A stretch of DNA of 64,000 nt from Saccharum officinarum (Eukaryota > Streptophyta > Magnoliopsida > Poales > Poaceae): the NCBI GenBank assembly GCA_020631735.1, contig CM036162.1, positions 93,916,401 to 93,980,400 of the forward strand, read 5' to 3'. The position numbers and the translations under genes are program-made. This document shows, piece by piece, positions 10,837 through 22,450 of this stretch (the first letter of the stretch is position 1; each line of letters starts with the position of its first letter). Below the pieces are notes generated by a model. That model was not told the origin of the DNA. It was given only the letters and a program-made list of their open reading frames with translations, and ran no database searches.

Positions 10837-11011
10837 TATATAACCAGGAGAGCAGATCGACCACCAATGATGATTAGAGAGCAAATCCTACCTCACTACT
10901 GCTTCGTCAAAGATCATAGGAGCCACACTCTCACCTTAGAAGCAGATGAAGGGAGCAGAAATTCCATGGGAGCTCCGTATTTACACTGGCATAAGCAAAA
11001 CTTACATAAAA

Positions 11012-11260
11012 CTCCTCCATCCGTCCCAAAAAGTTGCACATCTTGTTTTTGAGTAAGTTTGAATAACTTTATATAAAAAATAACATCAATATTAGAACTT
11101 CAAATAAATTTATTATAATATATGACATGATTAATCTACTAATACTTATTAAGCATCGCAAATATATTGATATTTTTTGTTATATACTTGGTCTATTTTT
11201 TTTAAAAAAAACTTGACTTCTCAAAAACAAGATGTGCATTTATATTAGGATGGAAGAAGA
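11012..11260 (+). mobile_element. Stowaway-like MITE
   Basis: The ends CTCCTCCATCCGTCCCAAAA and the complement of a TAGGATGGAAGAAG-type end, with matching inner arms (CATCTTGTTTTTGAG / CTCAAAAACAAGATG), form a terminal inverted repeat of about 45 bp. The element is AT-rich and has no coding capacity. Confidence 0.7.
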
Positions 11261-12260
11261 TATTATTATGTGGGATATAAACAACTGCACTTTATATCCT
11301 CGGTTCTCGCACCACTAGAGTCGGCAAGGTCACTGGAGTCGAGTGCATGCACCCCTTCTGGTGTCGTCCTAGTCATAACGGGAGTGTTGTGACGATAGTG
11401 ATGGCACAAATGCTCTCTAACTAGAGTCGCTACATAGTTATCGATATCAAGGTAGCTGATGTTGTAGTAGACGAGGTTAGTCCATGTTAAATACGCAATA
11501 AAAATAATTTCTAACACCCTTGAGAAGACAATACTATTCTAAACTTAAACTACATGTTACATGTTATTAATATGCAATCAAAATTTGAATTATATTTTTC
11601 ATTTGGAATTTTCCTTGCATGTCTTAATGGTTAAGTGAGACATTGCACGACGGGTTGTGTGTTGTTCGCGCTGTGGTTTGTAAGGGTTTGTCTCGGCCTG
11701 CATCTTTTGTTTCATATTTGGCCTAGTTTATGTTTTGTGATACCATGTAAGACTCAAATAATTATAAGCAAGAAACATAAACTTAGAGCATGATTTTTGA
11801 TGTAAATTAGTTTCATATTTTCTAAGTTAAAAAAGTCTTCTAAAATAAATTAAATGTATATTTTTCAAAAGAAACCAGTTGGATATTTTTTAAAAAATCT
11901 ACAATTTATTAATAAAGTTTAATTGAGCCTCTAAAACTAAAGTACGATTTAAATCTCTGATGGCTTATGCGACGGACGACTAACTGATGCGTCACCTAGA
12001 CTTATTCAAAACCACTCAAATGTTCTCTTGCGCCACCAAAAATTCGATTTTCCACTTAAAAGGAAGCAAATTGAATTTTTGTAATAGTTAAGGAAGTTCA
12101 TGTTAGCCAAAACGCTTTGAAAACTGTTCAGAAAGGTAAATTAGATGATTTAATTTTTGAAAATATCGAAAAAAAATTTTGGTTTTCCAATTAAAAGACG
12201 CAAATCAACCTTTCGTAACAATGGAGGAGTTCCGATAGATTAGATCAGGATAGAGCAGAT
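11261..12260. other. AT-rich intergenic region with a diverged direct repeat
   Basis: No gene is seen. Two diverged copies of a segment of about 60 bp (around 12045-12105 and 12175-12235) share the words TTTTCCA, TTAAAAG, GCAAAT and GTAA. The region lies just upstream of the GC-rich leader of the ATG8-interacting-protein-like gene and may hold part of its promoter. Confidence 0.4.
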
Positions 12261-13046
12261 TAGTGGGCAAGTGGGCGTAACCGTAATCTTCACCCTGCGC
12301 CCCTCCCCCTTGTTCTCCGGTTCCCCGCGGCATACTCTTTCCTGCTCTCTCCCTCTCTCTTATCTCTCTCTCGGTTCTCCCGTGTCCCTCGCGTGCGCTC
12401 TGTCTCTGGTGGCGCCGCCTCCACCGCCCTGCGCCAGGTACCCAGACCTTCGCCGGCGACGAGCACCCCCCCAGGTGCGCCTACCCTTTCTCTTCCGTTC
12501 CTGCTGTGCGAAACGGAGCACCCAAACCCAAGCTATTATGCGTTCGGATCTGATCTGATCCAGCTACAAGTGTAGTAATAGTATACATGTATTATGCACA
12601 CGAACTTTTTTCCTTTTTTTTTGAAAAATTGGGTGTACATGTGTACATCGATGTCCTTTACTGGGTCCGCCCTCTATTAATAGTGTCTCGTCAATTGTGT
12701 TGCTTAGATTAGATTGTTCCCCTTTTTGAGACCTTCTCTGGCTAGAATTTGATTGTTGACGGCGAGTCGATGGGTCATTGGTGTATGCTTATCTGGTAGT
12801 TGTGGTGTACTGGTAATTTATCTCAGTTTGGTTCAGAAGTGTGAATATTGCTCGGTCTTCAGTGTTTACCCCTTGATGAATCAGTGTATGAATCCCCGTT
12901 TCTGTCTCCTACTGGCAATTCTTTTGTGCTGGACCTTGCTATGTAATCAAGTGTTGTTTGTCTGATGCGTATGTTATAGCATCATTTTGTGGTTACCTTA
13001 GTTGCTGAAATTGTTTCTTGGAAAATGACAGATCAGATTCGTGGAT
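12261..13046 (+). promoter_or_regulatory. Presumed promoter-proximal leader and 5' UTR intron of the ATI-like gene
   Basis: A CT-rich stretch with CTCTCTCC repeats (12340-12385) and a CCGCC-rich segment look like a grass 5' UTR. Donor-like sites are GCCAG|GTACCC (near 12437) and CCCAG|GTGCGC (near 12475). An acceptor-like ATGACAG ends near 13030, 17 bp before the ATG. A leader intron of about 0.5 kb is therefore likely. Confidence 0.45.
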
Positions 13047-16000
13047 ATGGCTGATAATGAGAAGGAGGTGGGGGAGGGAACCACCCCCGAGGGGCGGACT
13101 GGGAAGTTGTGACTCTCACAGCATCTGCCTATGAAGCGGTGCCAGGGCCTGTCGGAACGGAAGTAAAGCCAATTAATGAAGACCAAGAGCGTAGTTCATC
13201 CAATGAACTGCTCAGGTCTGACCACTTTGTGTTTCCGCCGAGTGAGCACGAGAACCTGCCAGTACAAACCAGTTTTGATGAGATACAGCCTGAGAAGGAT
13301 GTGCAGAAACCTAGTACCAGCGTGGAGGATTATAGTGTCAAGAATGATGCTGGGTCTGAGAGAGTTCAGTTTGATGATGAAGGGAAACACCTCTCAGATG
13401 ATGATGTGGAGATGAGAGATGACACGCCTGGGTACGGTTCATTTCACTCTGAAGATGATGCACTTGGTTTTGTTTCCCATGATGATGGCAATGAGTCTGG
13501 TGAAGATTTTGATGACAAGTCAGGACACCCTTCAGAGCCCGCAGACAGCAAGAGCTGTGATACTGGTGCCTCGTGCAAATGTTGGTTGAAGAAGCATATG
13601 ACATGCCTGTATAACCAAGCAAAGGAAACAAATGCTATCTGGACAGTGGTGGTTGCAGCTGCACTAGTTGGTATTGTGATTTTGGGACGTTGGCACAAAG
13701 ATAAATTGCACCTTAACCAGCTTAAATGGCGCTCTGGCTCAGCAGTGAGGTATGTTAACCTCTTGTTTCCTACAATTGTACACATTATTTCATAGGTCTG
13801 AAGTATTTAGTCAACTTATTCGCCTTTTTATAGTGTTCTGCACTTATATTGGCTCAATATGTGCACACAAGCGCATGTGGTTCCTCTTGTGGACATCTGC
13901 AGTTTGGCCTAGAATATCTGCATAAGTGCATAGTTTATAGTGGGTCTGATTGGTTGCTCGCAAAAGACTTGCATTGCATTAAGGGTTATACTGCATAGGC
14001 TGCGCCTGCATAAGTTAATGCAATTTGTTGTTGTTTGGTTAAGCTGTATTGCTCTATTGCATTGTTTGTGTCTCTGTTTGGTTGAATGTATAGTGGCAAG
14101 CTGTATCTAGCAACCTGTGTTTGGTTGCACTGCACAACTGACATTGGCATTGACAATTCATCGAACACCCATGCTGCTACATCCCAGGTCGCCGACCTCT
14201 GTCTCCTCGTATGCATCGTGGGCCGGAGATGGTGAGGAGGAGGCCGTGAAGTCAAAGGCCATGCATCCTTTGTTCTACCGCTCTGAGCCTGTAGGTGTAG
14301 GGTGTGGTTCGGTAGTTTGGGAATTGAGCCGGTGTGCTTCTCAGTTTCTGGTCGTTGTCGCATGGAGGAAGGACGCGTGCAGCGGGCTGGCGGCGGGGTA
14401 GATGACACCTGCACGCGAACAGCGGTGTACGTGGGGTGAAGCAGCGAGAGCTCGCCGCACGCGTGGAGCTCGTCCATGAGCAGGCTCCGACCTCCAATGG
14501 CGTCCACCATGCTGCTGAGCGCGTGCAGCGGTGCAAGGGAGCCGGACGCAGACGCCGGTAAGGAGGTCGTCGGTGCTGGCCTCGAGCGTGAGAAGCACCT
14601 GTAACGCCGCCCCGTGCACCTCGTCGGCCTCCACTCTCCGAGCGCCGCGGGCACCTGCAACGCTGCCCTGTGTACCTCCTCGACGGCTCGACCTCCACTC
14701 TCTGCTCGGCGTCCCGCGGCTCTCGTAGCATGACCCAGGGAGGAGAGCGGCGCTGTGGCAGTGGCACATCCGCAACAGGCTGCACAGCGGGTGCAGGCAC
14801 CGCACAAGCCAAGCCTGCATAGTGGATACGACCAATTCTGAGCGCATCTGGTTGTGCAGTCAAGAGGTGCTTTGAGGAGAGTGCTAGCCTGTATAAGAAG
14901 ATATGCAGCGAACCAAACAATTTAGCTTTGCACTATGGTGTCCTGGATAAGAAGATATGCTGGCAACCAATCAGACCCAGTATATTTCCCTTGGTAATAG
15001 TCAAATTCATTTTGCAGTTCTGGCTGATATTACCTGTCTCATCCTCTTAGTTTCTAGTGTAGTAGTAACTAGTAAGGTGGCAGTATATTCTGAAACTGAT
15101 GGTTGGATGCTTTGGCTGCATTTCAATGGTCGTTAGTCATGCTAGTTCATGGGTGTGATTTTGGAATTCAATCTGATTGGATAGCAGTTATACCAAATTG
15201 CATCCATTGCCTAAAGAAGATTTTGATTAGATTCATTCATCCTATGTATATGGACTAGTAACTAAGGAATAGACTCATCTAGTTCGAGGTTTTTTTTTCT
15301 GAATTCAAGTTGAACTATCCCTGGTATTAATCTGATGTTTTAGACACTGCTAAGTGAAGACACAGGATCACATGCTCATATTAAATCTGTCTATTACCTA
15401 AGTCATTTTATATCTCCGAGATCACCTATCTTCATGACCTATGGGCAAAACAATTGGGCCTTGCAAAAGTTTGTAGTATATATGACATATGAGTTAGGGC
15501 TATTTCTAGAAGATATAGGCGGGTCCCTCTCTAAATCCTATAACATGAACAAAGGACATCTTGCACCTACATCATTTTTTTTGAATTTTTGTGGGTTGTG
15601 TTCTACATATGATTGTTTCTATTTTTGTTGATAAATGATAATGCAAAGGATACGCCAATCAAATTTCTTATTTAGACATGGTGCAGCTTTCGTCAAGTAT
15701 TTTTCAATCTGTATTAAATCTGGATTTGTGCTAGAACCTAGGATATTTTGGTATATTACTCCCCCAGTTTCTAAATTATAGTTCACTTTGGCTTTGTATA
15801 AATCAAACCTCGGACCATGTTTTTTAGAAAAACATATTGATATCTACAAGATCAAATAAATTCTATATCAAAATATATTGCATGAAGAATCTGATGAAAT
15901 GAATTTGATGTCTAGATGAGTAGGTGTTGGTGATGTTTTCTACAAACTTGGTCAAAGTTAAAGAAGTTTGACTTGGGATAAAACCAAAGTGAACTACAAT

Positions 16001-19000
16001 TTGGAACGGAGTGAGTACTTGGTTTAGGTTCTGATATCGAAGTCAAACTCTTACATGCTGATATTGAAGTCAAACTCTTACATGCTTACTTGGATATTGA
16101 AAAAACATTGCCTGTTTGAAAACTACATTTGATATCAAAGTCTTGTACTCTTGTTATATTTGGTACGTAGCTTGGATGAAAACCATTTCTGTATTCTATA
16201 TCTCTGTGTTCTGTATAAATAAACATTCTTTTAACTTCCGTTTTTGGTTGTTGGAGGGAGAACAAGCATCAAATCTTTGTTTGCATATCACCAGACTAGT
16301 GCTATTCTAGTCAGTTTTCATATTATGTGAACTTTGCATCATTCTCGCCTATTTTATTATGTGAATAGTCACTCTGAAAAGTGTGTTGGATTATTTACGT
16401 TTTAGAAATTAGAATTAAGGTTCTTGATTGACATATTTTTGTGAATTTATTTACATGGTTGCTACCATGTTTGTGTTTTTTTTCAATTCACTACTTTGTG
16501 AATCCATTTTGTTATTGCAGTTTTCCGATTTTTTTTTGTTAATGCAGTCTCCAAATTTTTCTTCCTAGTACCATCCCCTAATTTGGAAAGCTAATTTCAA
16601 ACTTTTTTTTTTTTTTGCATCTCATCATTTTGCTAATCCTTCAACTTGGATCTGTAGCAATGACCTATCATGCTGACTTCGTTCCGCATATGCTACAAAT
16701 CAGTTTTATTTGCCTTAAAAATGTCTAATAAAGTGATCATGACAAGTATTTCGATGTAAGGTTACTCAATGGTTTAGAAGTTGAACATTGGTTGTCTATT
16801 GAAACACATCGGGGAATGGTTAATTGGATTAACCCTTTCCAAGCAATGTGATTTTACCGATATCTGTACTAATCCCTCGGTTCCAAATTATAAGACGTTT
16901 TGGCTTTTCTAGATACGTTGCATTTGCTATGCACATAGATATACACTATGTCTAGAATCTAGATACATGGTAAAAGCAATGTATCTAGAAAAGCCAAAAC
17001 GTCTTATAATTTGGGACGGATTTAGTACTTGGCAAATATTGTGTCATTTACCGAAATATGATCCTGCTCTTTCTCATATGTTGGTGCATACCATGCATCC
17101 ATCAGTAATCAGCAAGTACTAGTTAATAATCCAGCAGTTGCTGCTTCATAGAGGCAGTTATAGCAACAGGTCCATGGTTTCAGCCATGTTTGAATTAATT
17201 CCTGTAACTTTTTATACTTTATTCTAGGGTGATGATTAAATTTCTCGTGGTGTCTTGTAGTAACGCTATTAGCAAACTGAGTTTTTCTTTTCCTGTAGTG
17301 CTGAGTCCACAATGCTAGATTCTTGAAGCATTTTCCCCTGCTATAGCTTCATCACCTTTTGCATTTTAACCCTGTTCAGCTTTATTTAACAACTACTTTA
17401 TATGTGGCTCATGTTGGGTTTCATTTCTAGCCTGCCCCAATTTTCTTGGGATTAAAAGCTTGCTTCCTTGTTGAGTATAGCTTCAGCTCTTTGAGGACTT
17501 GCTTCTTTGTGCTATATAAATGGAACTGCTGGTCCCACTGATAGGGATGCAAGTGATGTACCCAATGGTATTTCTTGGTCAGCTATTTTTTCTTCATTTA
17601 CCCCCTTAAAGTTTGTAAGTCCTAAAGCCCCCAACAGGTCACCCAGAACGAACTCTCACCAAAACACACACGAAAACAGTAGTATGGTGCTGCTCAAAGG
17701 CTTGCAGCTTTTCTGGTTTTCTCCTCTGTTTATACACAGCCGAGAGCTACAATTGTGTCTGAGATAGCCTCCTAGTTATTGCATACAATTATTTACTCAA
17801 TCAGCCTATTATTATCCTTTACTACCAGCTAGAATGCTGCTAGCACTAAAGCCTGAACCTGGACACAATTTTGCACCTGGAACTAATCTGGACACACAAG
17901 ATAATTTGATAACAAATTTGTTACGTAGTATGTCATTCTAGTTCATTTTAGCAAGTTTCGGATTGACCAAATGACCCAAAACAAGTGGAACTTGCATCCA
18001 CCGGCAGACAAGCCCTCTGTGCTGACTATTGACATACCTGGGACTTACTGAGAGGGTTACCTAACATAACAAGGGCCTTCTAGACTCTAGTGAAGTTCTG
18101 GGAAATCTATGGAGTGGTTGCACCAGTTATCTTCCCACCCACCACCCCCCGAACAACGCACCTCAGAAAAGGGAGAGGCTAAAAGAAGCGCCTCCCAGAC
18201 GCACCGATACACACGAGACTACGAAAAGATGTGCCAAGCTAAGGGACATAACACGACCACTAACCAGCGCACCTCCAACCACCCTCAAGGCTCGGGGCCT
18301 AGCGACCTAAGGAGGAGCTCATGGAGGGTCGAGGCGCCAGCCAAACACCACATGCTGCTTTCATTAGCCACTGTCTGAATGTTTGGTCTAGCACCTTCAA
18401 AGACAATGGAGTTCCTCGTTGCCACTGTGAGGAGAGCACAATAAATTTGCCATATTTACTCTTAAAATATTAGAGGAAATTCCCTTATTGCCACTGGAAT
18501 ATATATGCATCCCCTTGGTTGCCATTCCCGTTAAATTCTGTTAACTTTCTGTTAAGCTGTCCCCCACTTTGAGGCACCGTGCCGCGCAGCACAGGCTCCA
18601 GCCCTGGCAGCTGCTGCTCTGCATCGGCCCCGATCCCGCTACTGCAGCCGAGCTGGGCATCCACCTCATGCACATCAACACCAACTGCACTGAGAAATTC
18701 GCTGACACCATCGTGGGCCTCATTCACCAGCAGCCTAGCTGTGGCAGCAGATGCGCATTCGTGCGGGAGGGGTGGGGCGGCTGATGCGCACCCTCATGGG
18801 AGGACGGAGGTAGGTGAACACAAGGGAGTGGTGAGAGAAGAATACACGCAGCATGGGCAGGCCCAGGCAGTGCATGCGCACGGCTCCCTGCGTCCTCCGC
18901 ACACTCTTGCCAGGTGCTGTCGCGCGCACATCCTGCTGCTGCCGATTCGCCTCCGTGGACAGGTCCAGTCGTGGTCAGGTGGCATTTGCCCAAGTGCATG

Positions 19001-20294
19001 CATGTGGCTCCCCTGCGCCCTCCATGGGCACTCGCCTAGGTGCGGCCAGCGGCCACACAGAGGTCCGCTCCTGCCAATTCGCCTCGGCCGACGGGTGGAG
19101 TCGTTCGTTCTGCTCCACCAGCTGGCCAGAGGTACTCCTAGCTGCGATGGACCAGCTCAGGGACATGCCTGGTGGAGGCTGAGGCCATGGTGGCCTGTAA
19201 TGGCTGGTCTATAGCATCCATGGTGTTAGCCAACCAGGTTCACGTGAGCACCCACGCCAGCCAGAGGAGTAGCGTTGTGAGCGCCCACACCACGGCATTG
19301 GTACTGCTGGCCAGCCACCCCGTTCGAACTCACGGAGGCAGAGCAACAGCAGCAGAAGTGCCACGTCCACAGAGGAAGAGCAGCAGAAGTGCTGCGTCCA
19401 CAAGCAGCACGAACATGACAGAGCCTGCGTCTCACCATGAGTTGTAGATGGCCAGCGCTAAGTTGCATGCCCCTGTGGCTGCATGCGCCCAGGTGACTCA
19501 CACCTGCCCCAGCAGCCGTGTGCTGATGTGCTCGCCCAGATGCGGCCACATGGTTGGCCCTCCGAGCTCATGCTCGCCCCATCGCCGGACGCTTCTCCTG
19601 AGGCCAGTTTGTCGCCAAATTGGGTGGGTGCGCCCGTGCGGCTGGGAAAGGATAACAGAGGAGGCGGTTGCGAGCCCAAGCTGTCAGCGAGTGCAACTTA
19701 ACAGATTTTAACGGGAATGGCATCCAAGGAAATGCAAACTTTAGAATAGTGGCAGTTCAGGGAAGTTGGAAATTTTGATGGCATTGAGGGGATAAATTCC
19801 AGTGGCAAGGAGGGAATTTACTCATATTCTAGCCTGAGGATTACTGGATTAGGCTTTCACTTTTCACCCAAGGACCAAGGTTACACCAGGAAGAAAAACA
19901 TATATTGTGCACTTCATGTGTTCATCTCTCCTTAGCATTACTGCAAATTGTTGCATTGCTTTTTCAATGCTCTTTCATATCGAAGATTGCAACTGTATCT
20001 TTAAAGCACGTGATAAGTTAATGTTATTTTGCTAACATAAACATAATTGAAATAATAATGAAACCAACCATCTCTTTACTGCTGAATTGGTAGGGTACCT
20101 TCTAATTACTATGCCGATTTACTGATATGTGTTGATATTTGGAGCTGCACGTTTTGCTACATTATTACTACAGTTTTACCCTGTATCTACCTTTCCTTAA
20201 AACTGTATACTTTTTTTTGTTCTGGCAGAGGATGATCAACAAGTGGTTTGTGCTGATACAAAACTCTGATGCGTCAATTCAACTGAAGTTATAA
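13047..20294 (+). CDS. ATG8-interacting protein 1/2-like, with apparent frameshift
   Basis: The product resembles plant ATI1/ATI2, membrane proteins that bind ATG8 and mark ER- or plastid-derived bodies for autophagy. Similarity rests on the N-terminal DWEVVTLTASAY segment, FVFPPSEHENLP (near 13225-13260), a long acidic middle, and one transmembrane segment near 13636-13690 (AIWTVVVAAALVGIVILG) followed by a basic LKWRSGSA tail. WEVV is a candidate ATG8-interacting motif (W-x-x-V). The first exon ends at 13749 (AG|GTATGT). The final coding exon is best placed at 20231-20294, which keeps the frame and ends in TAA. The intron is about 6.5 kb and full of transposons. ATG 13047 is out of frame with the rest by one base. 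The defect lies in the C5/G4 runs at 13084-13094, just before the WEVV motif; it is a real frameshift or a sequence error. A small middle exon cannot be excluded. Confidence 0.65.
13941..14979. mobile_element. Non-autonomous TIR element (about 1.04 kb) in the ATI-like intron
   Basis: The 17-bp inverted ends are TGGGTCTGATTGGTTGC at 13941 and its exact complement (GCAACCAATCAGACCCA) ending at 14979. The inner flanks are AT-rich with repeated TTGTTTGGTT words. The core (about 14180-14850) is much richer in GC, which suggests captured gene sequence. No transposase is seen and no clear target duplication was found, so the superfamily is not assigned. Confidence 0.7.
15759..16015 (+). mobile_element. 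Stowaway-like MITE in the ATI-like intron
   Basis: The element begins CTCCCCCAGTTTCTAAATTA and ends with the near-complement (TTTGGAACGGAGTGAG). It is flanked by TA on both sides (15757-15758 and 16016-16017), as expected for Tc1/mariner-type MITEs. Long inverted arms include TAGTTCACTTTGG / CCAAAGTGAACTA. Confidence 0.8.
16030..16083 (+). repeat. 27-bp tandem duplication
   Basis: CTGATATCGAAGTCAAACTC plus TTACATG is repeated immediately, with one base changed (ATCG to ATTG). It is a simple local duplication within the intron. Confidence 0.8.
16869..17025. mobile_element. Stowaway-like MITE, near-perfect hairpin
   Basis: The element is 157 bp and flanked by TA. Its arms pair over about 45 bp (AAATTATAAGACGTTTTGGC against its complement), then a short AT-rich loop. 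It resembles the large family of grass MITEs with CTCCCTCCG-type ends. Confidence 0.8.
18473..19823. mobile_element. TIR element (about 1.35 kb) in the ATI-like intron
   Basis: The left end GAGGAAATTCCCTTATTGCC and right end (complement GAGTAAATTCCCTCCTTGCC) pair, and both continue with CACTGGAAT. An inner pair, TTGGTTGCCATTCCCGTTAA on the left and a near-complement on the right (near 19690-19730), extends the inverted repeat. The core (18560-19690) is GC-rich with overlapping frames on both strands but no domain I recognise. A Mutator-like element with captured sequence is possible; no convincing 9-bp duplication was found. Confidence 0.65.
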
Positions 20295-21014
20295 CCAAGA
20301 TGGTGGTTGCAGTATTATTGTGACGATGACGAAAACGAGTATGGTCAATGTAATAATATGATGTTCGACTGGAATTTCACTTGCCGCCTACAATGAGTGC
20401 CTCCTGGGCTTCTAAGATGTCAAATTCACTTCTGCTATACACATTATCTTACAGCTTTACTTGCGATCTGGCACATGATTTTTGGTTCCTGCTACTTTTG
20501 CTGTGATATATCATGTATGTTGACTGATGGCTGTAGAACATAGTAGAGTTGCATACTCCAAAGTCTGTTAAAAACTAGGTGGTTCTGCGAGAGCAACTCA
20601 CATGCGATTGTGAAAATTGAGAACAAGGAAAGTTTTGTTTGGCTTCTATTTTGTTATTACTCCTGAGTGGTGAAATATTGTTTGGTATCGTACTGTTGTT
20701 GTCAAGAGGTTAGGGTTTATGTTCAGGCCAGTAGTGAGTTTTTGACTCTTATGATTTTCTGTAGTGACTGTGTGTAGAGTGAATCAAGCGAAGCTATTTT
20801 TTTATGCTTCTAGCTCCTAGGTTATTGTAGAGAATCACTTCACAAAAATCAAGATAGAGTTACTTCTCATTAAAAAAAGTTGTTTGGCAGAGCTCATCCT
20901 GGATTCAGCCTAAAAACTACACTGGTAGCTCCTCTGATGAAGGAGATCCACTAGATTTTGATCCGACGGACAGAAACTTTAGGTGTTCAGAAAACGTTTT
21001 TTTCACCCTACTAA
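20295..21014 (+). other. 3' UTR and downstream region of the ATI-like gene
   Basis: No further coding signal is seen. The first few hundred bases after TAA 20292-20294 are likely 3' UTR. Near 20890-20990 there is a short transposon-like remnant. Confidence 0.4.
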
Positions 21015-21256
21015 CAGTGTGTTTAGATGCAAAATTTTTTTGGAATTTCGATACTATAGCACTTTCGTTTGTATTTGACAATTAGTGTCCAATAATGGAC
21101 TAATTAGGTTCAAAAGATTCGTCTCGTGATTTACAATCAAACTGTGTAATTAGTTATTTCTTTTACCTACATTAAGTATTTCATGCATACGTCCAAAGAT
21201 TGATGTGACGGAGAGAGCGTAAAAATTTGGAATTTTGAAGGGATCTAAACACCCCC
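21015..21256 (+). mobile_element. MITE, family 1, with TAA target duplication
   Basis: The ends are CAGTGTGTTTAGAT and ATCTAAACACCCCC, flanked by TAA on both sides (21012-21014 and 21257-21259), the PIF/Harbinger-type 3-bp duplication. The interior contains CAAAAGATTCGTCTCGTGAT. It is the same family as 10595-10836 and 24194-24442. Confidence 0.82.
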
Positions 21257-21259
21257 TAA

Positions 21260-22450
<1,191 letters not shown>

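Noticed and set aside
18579..19214. Overlapping ORFs on both strands in the core of the TIR element
   Set aside because: Several frames are open at once because of GC composition, none has a domain or codon pattern that stands out.
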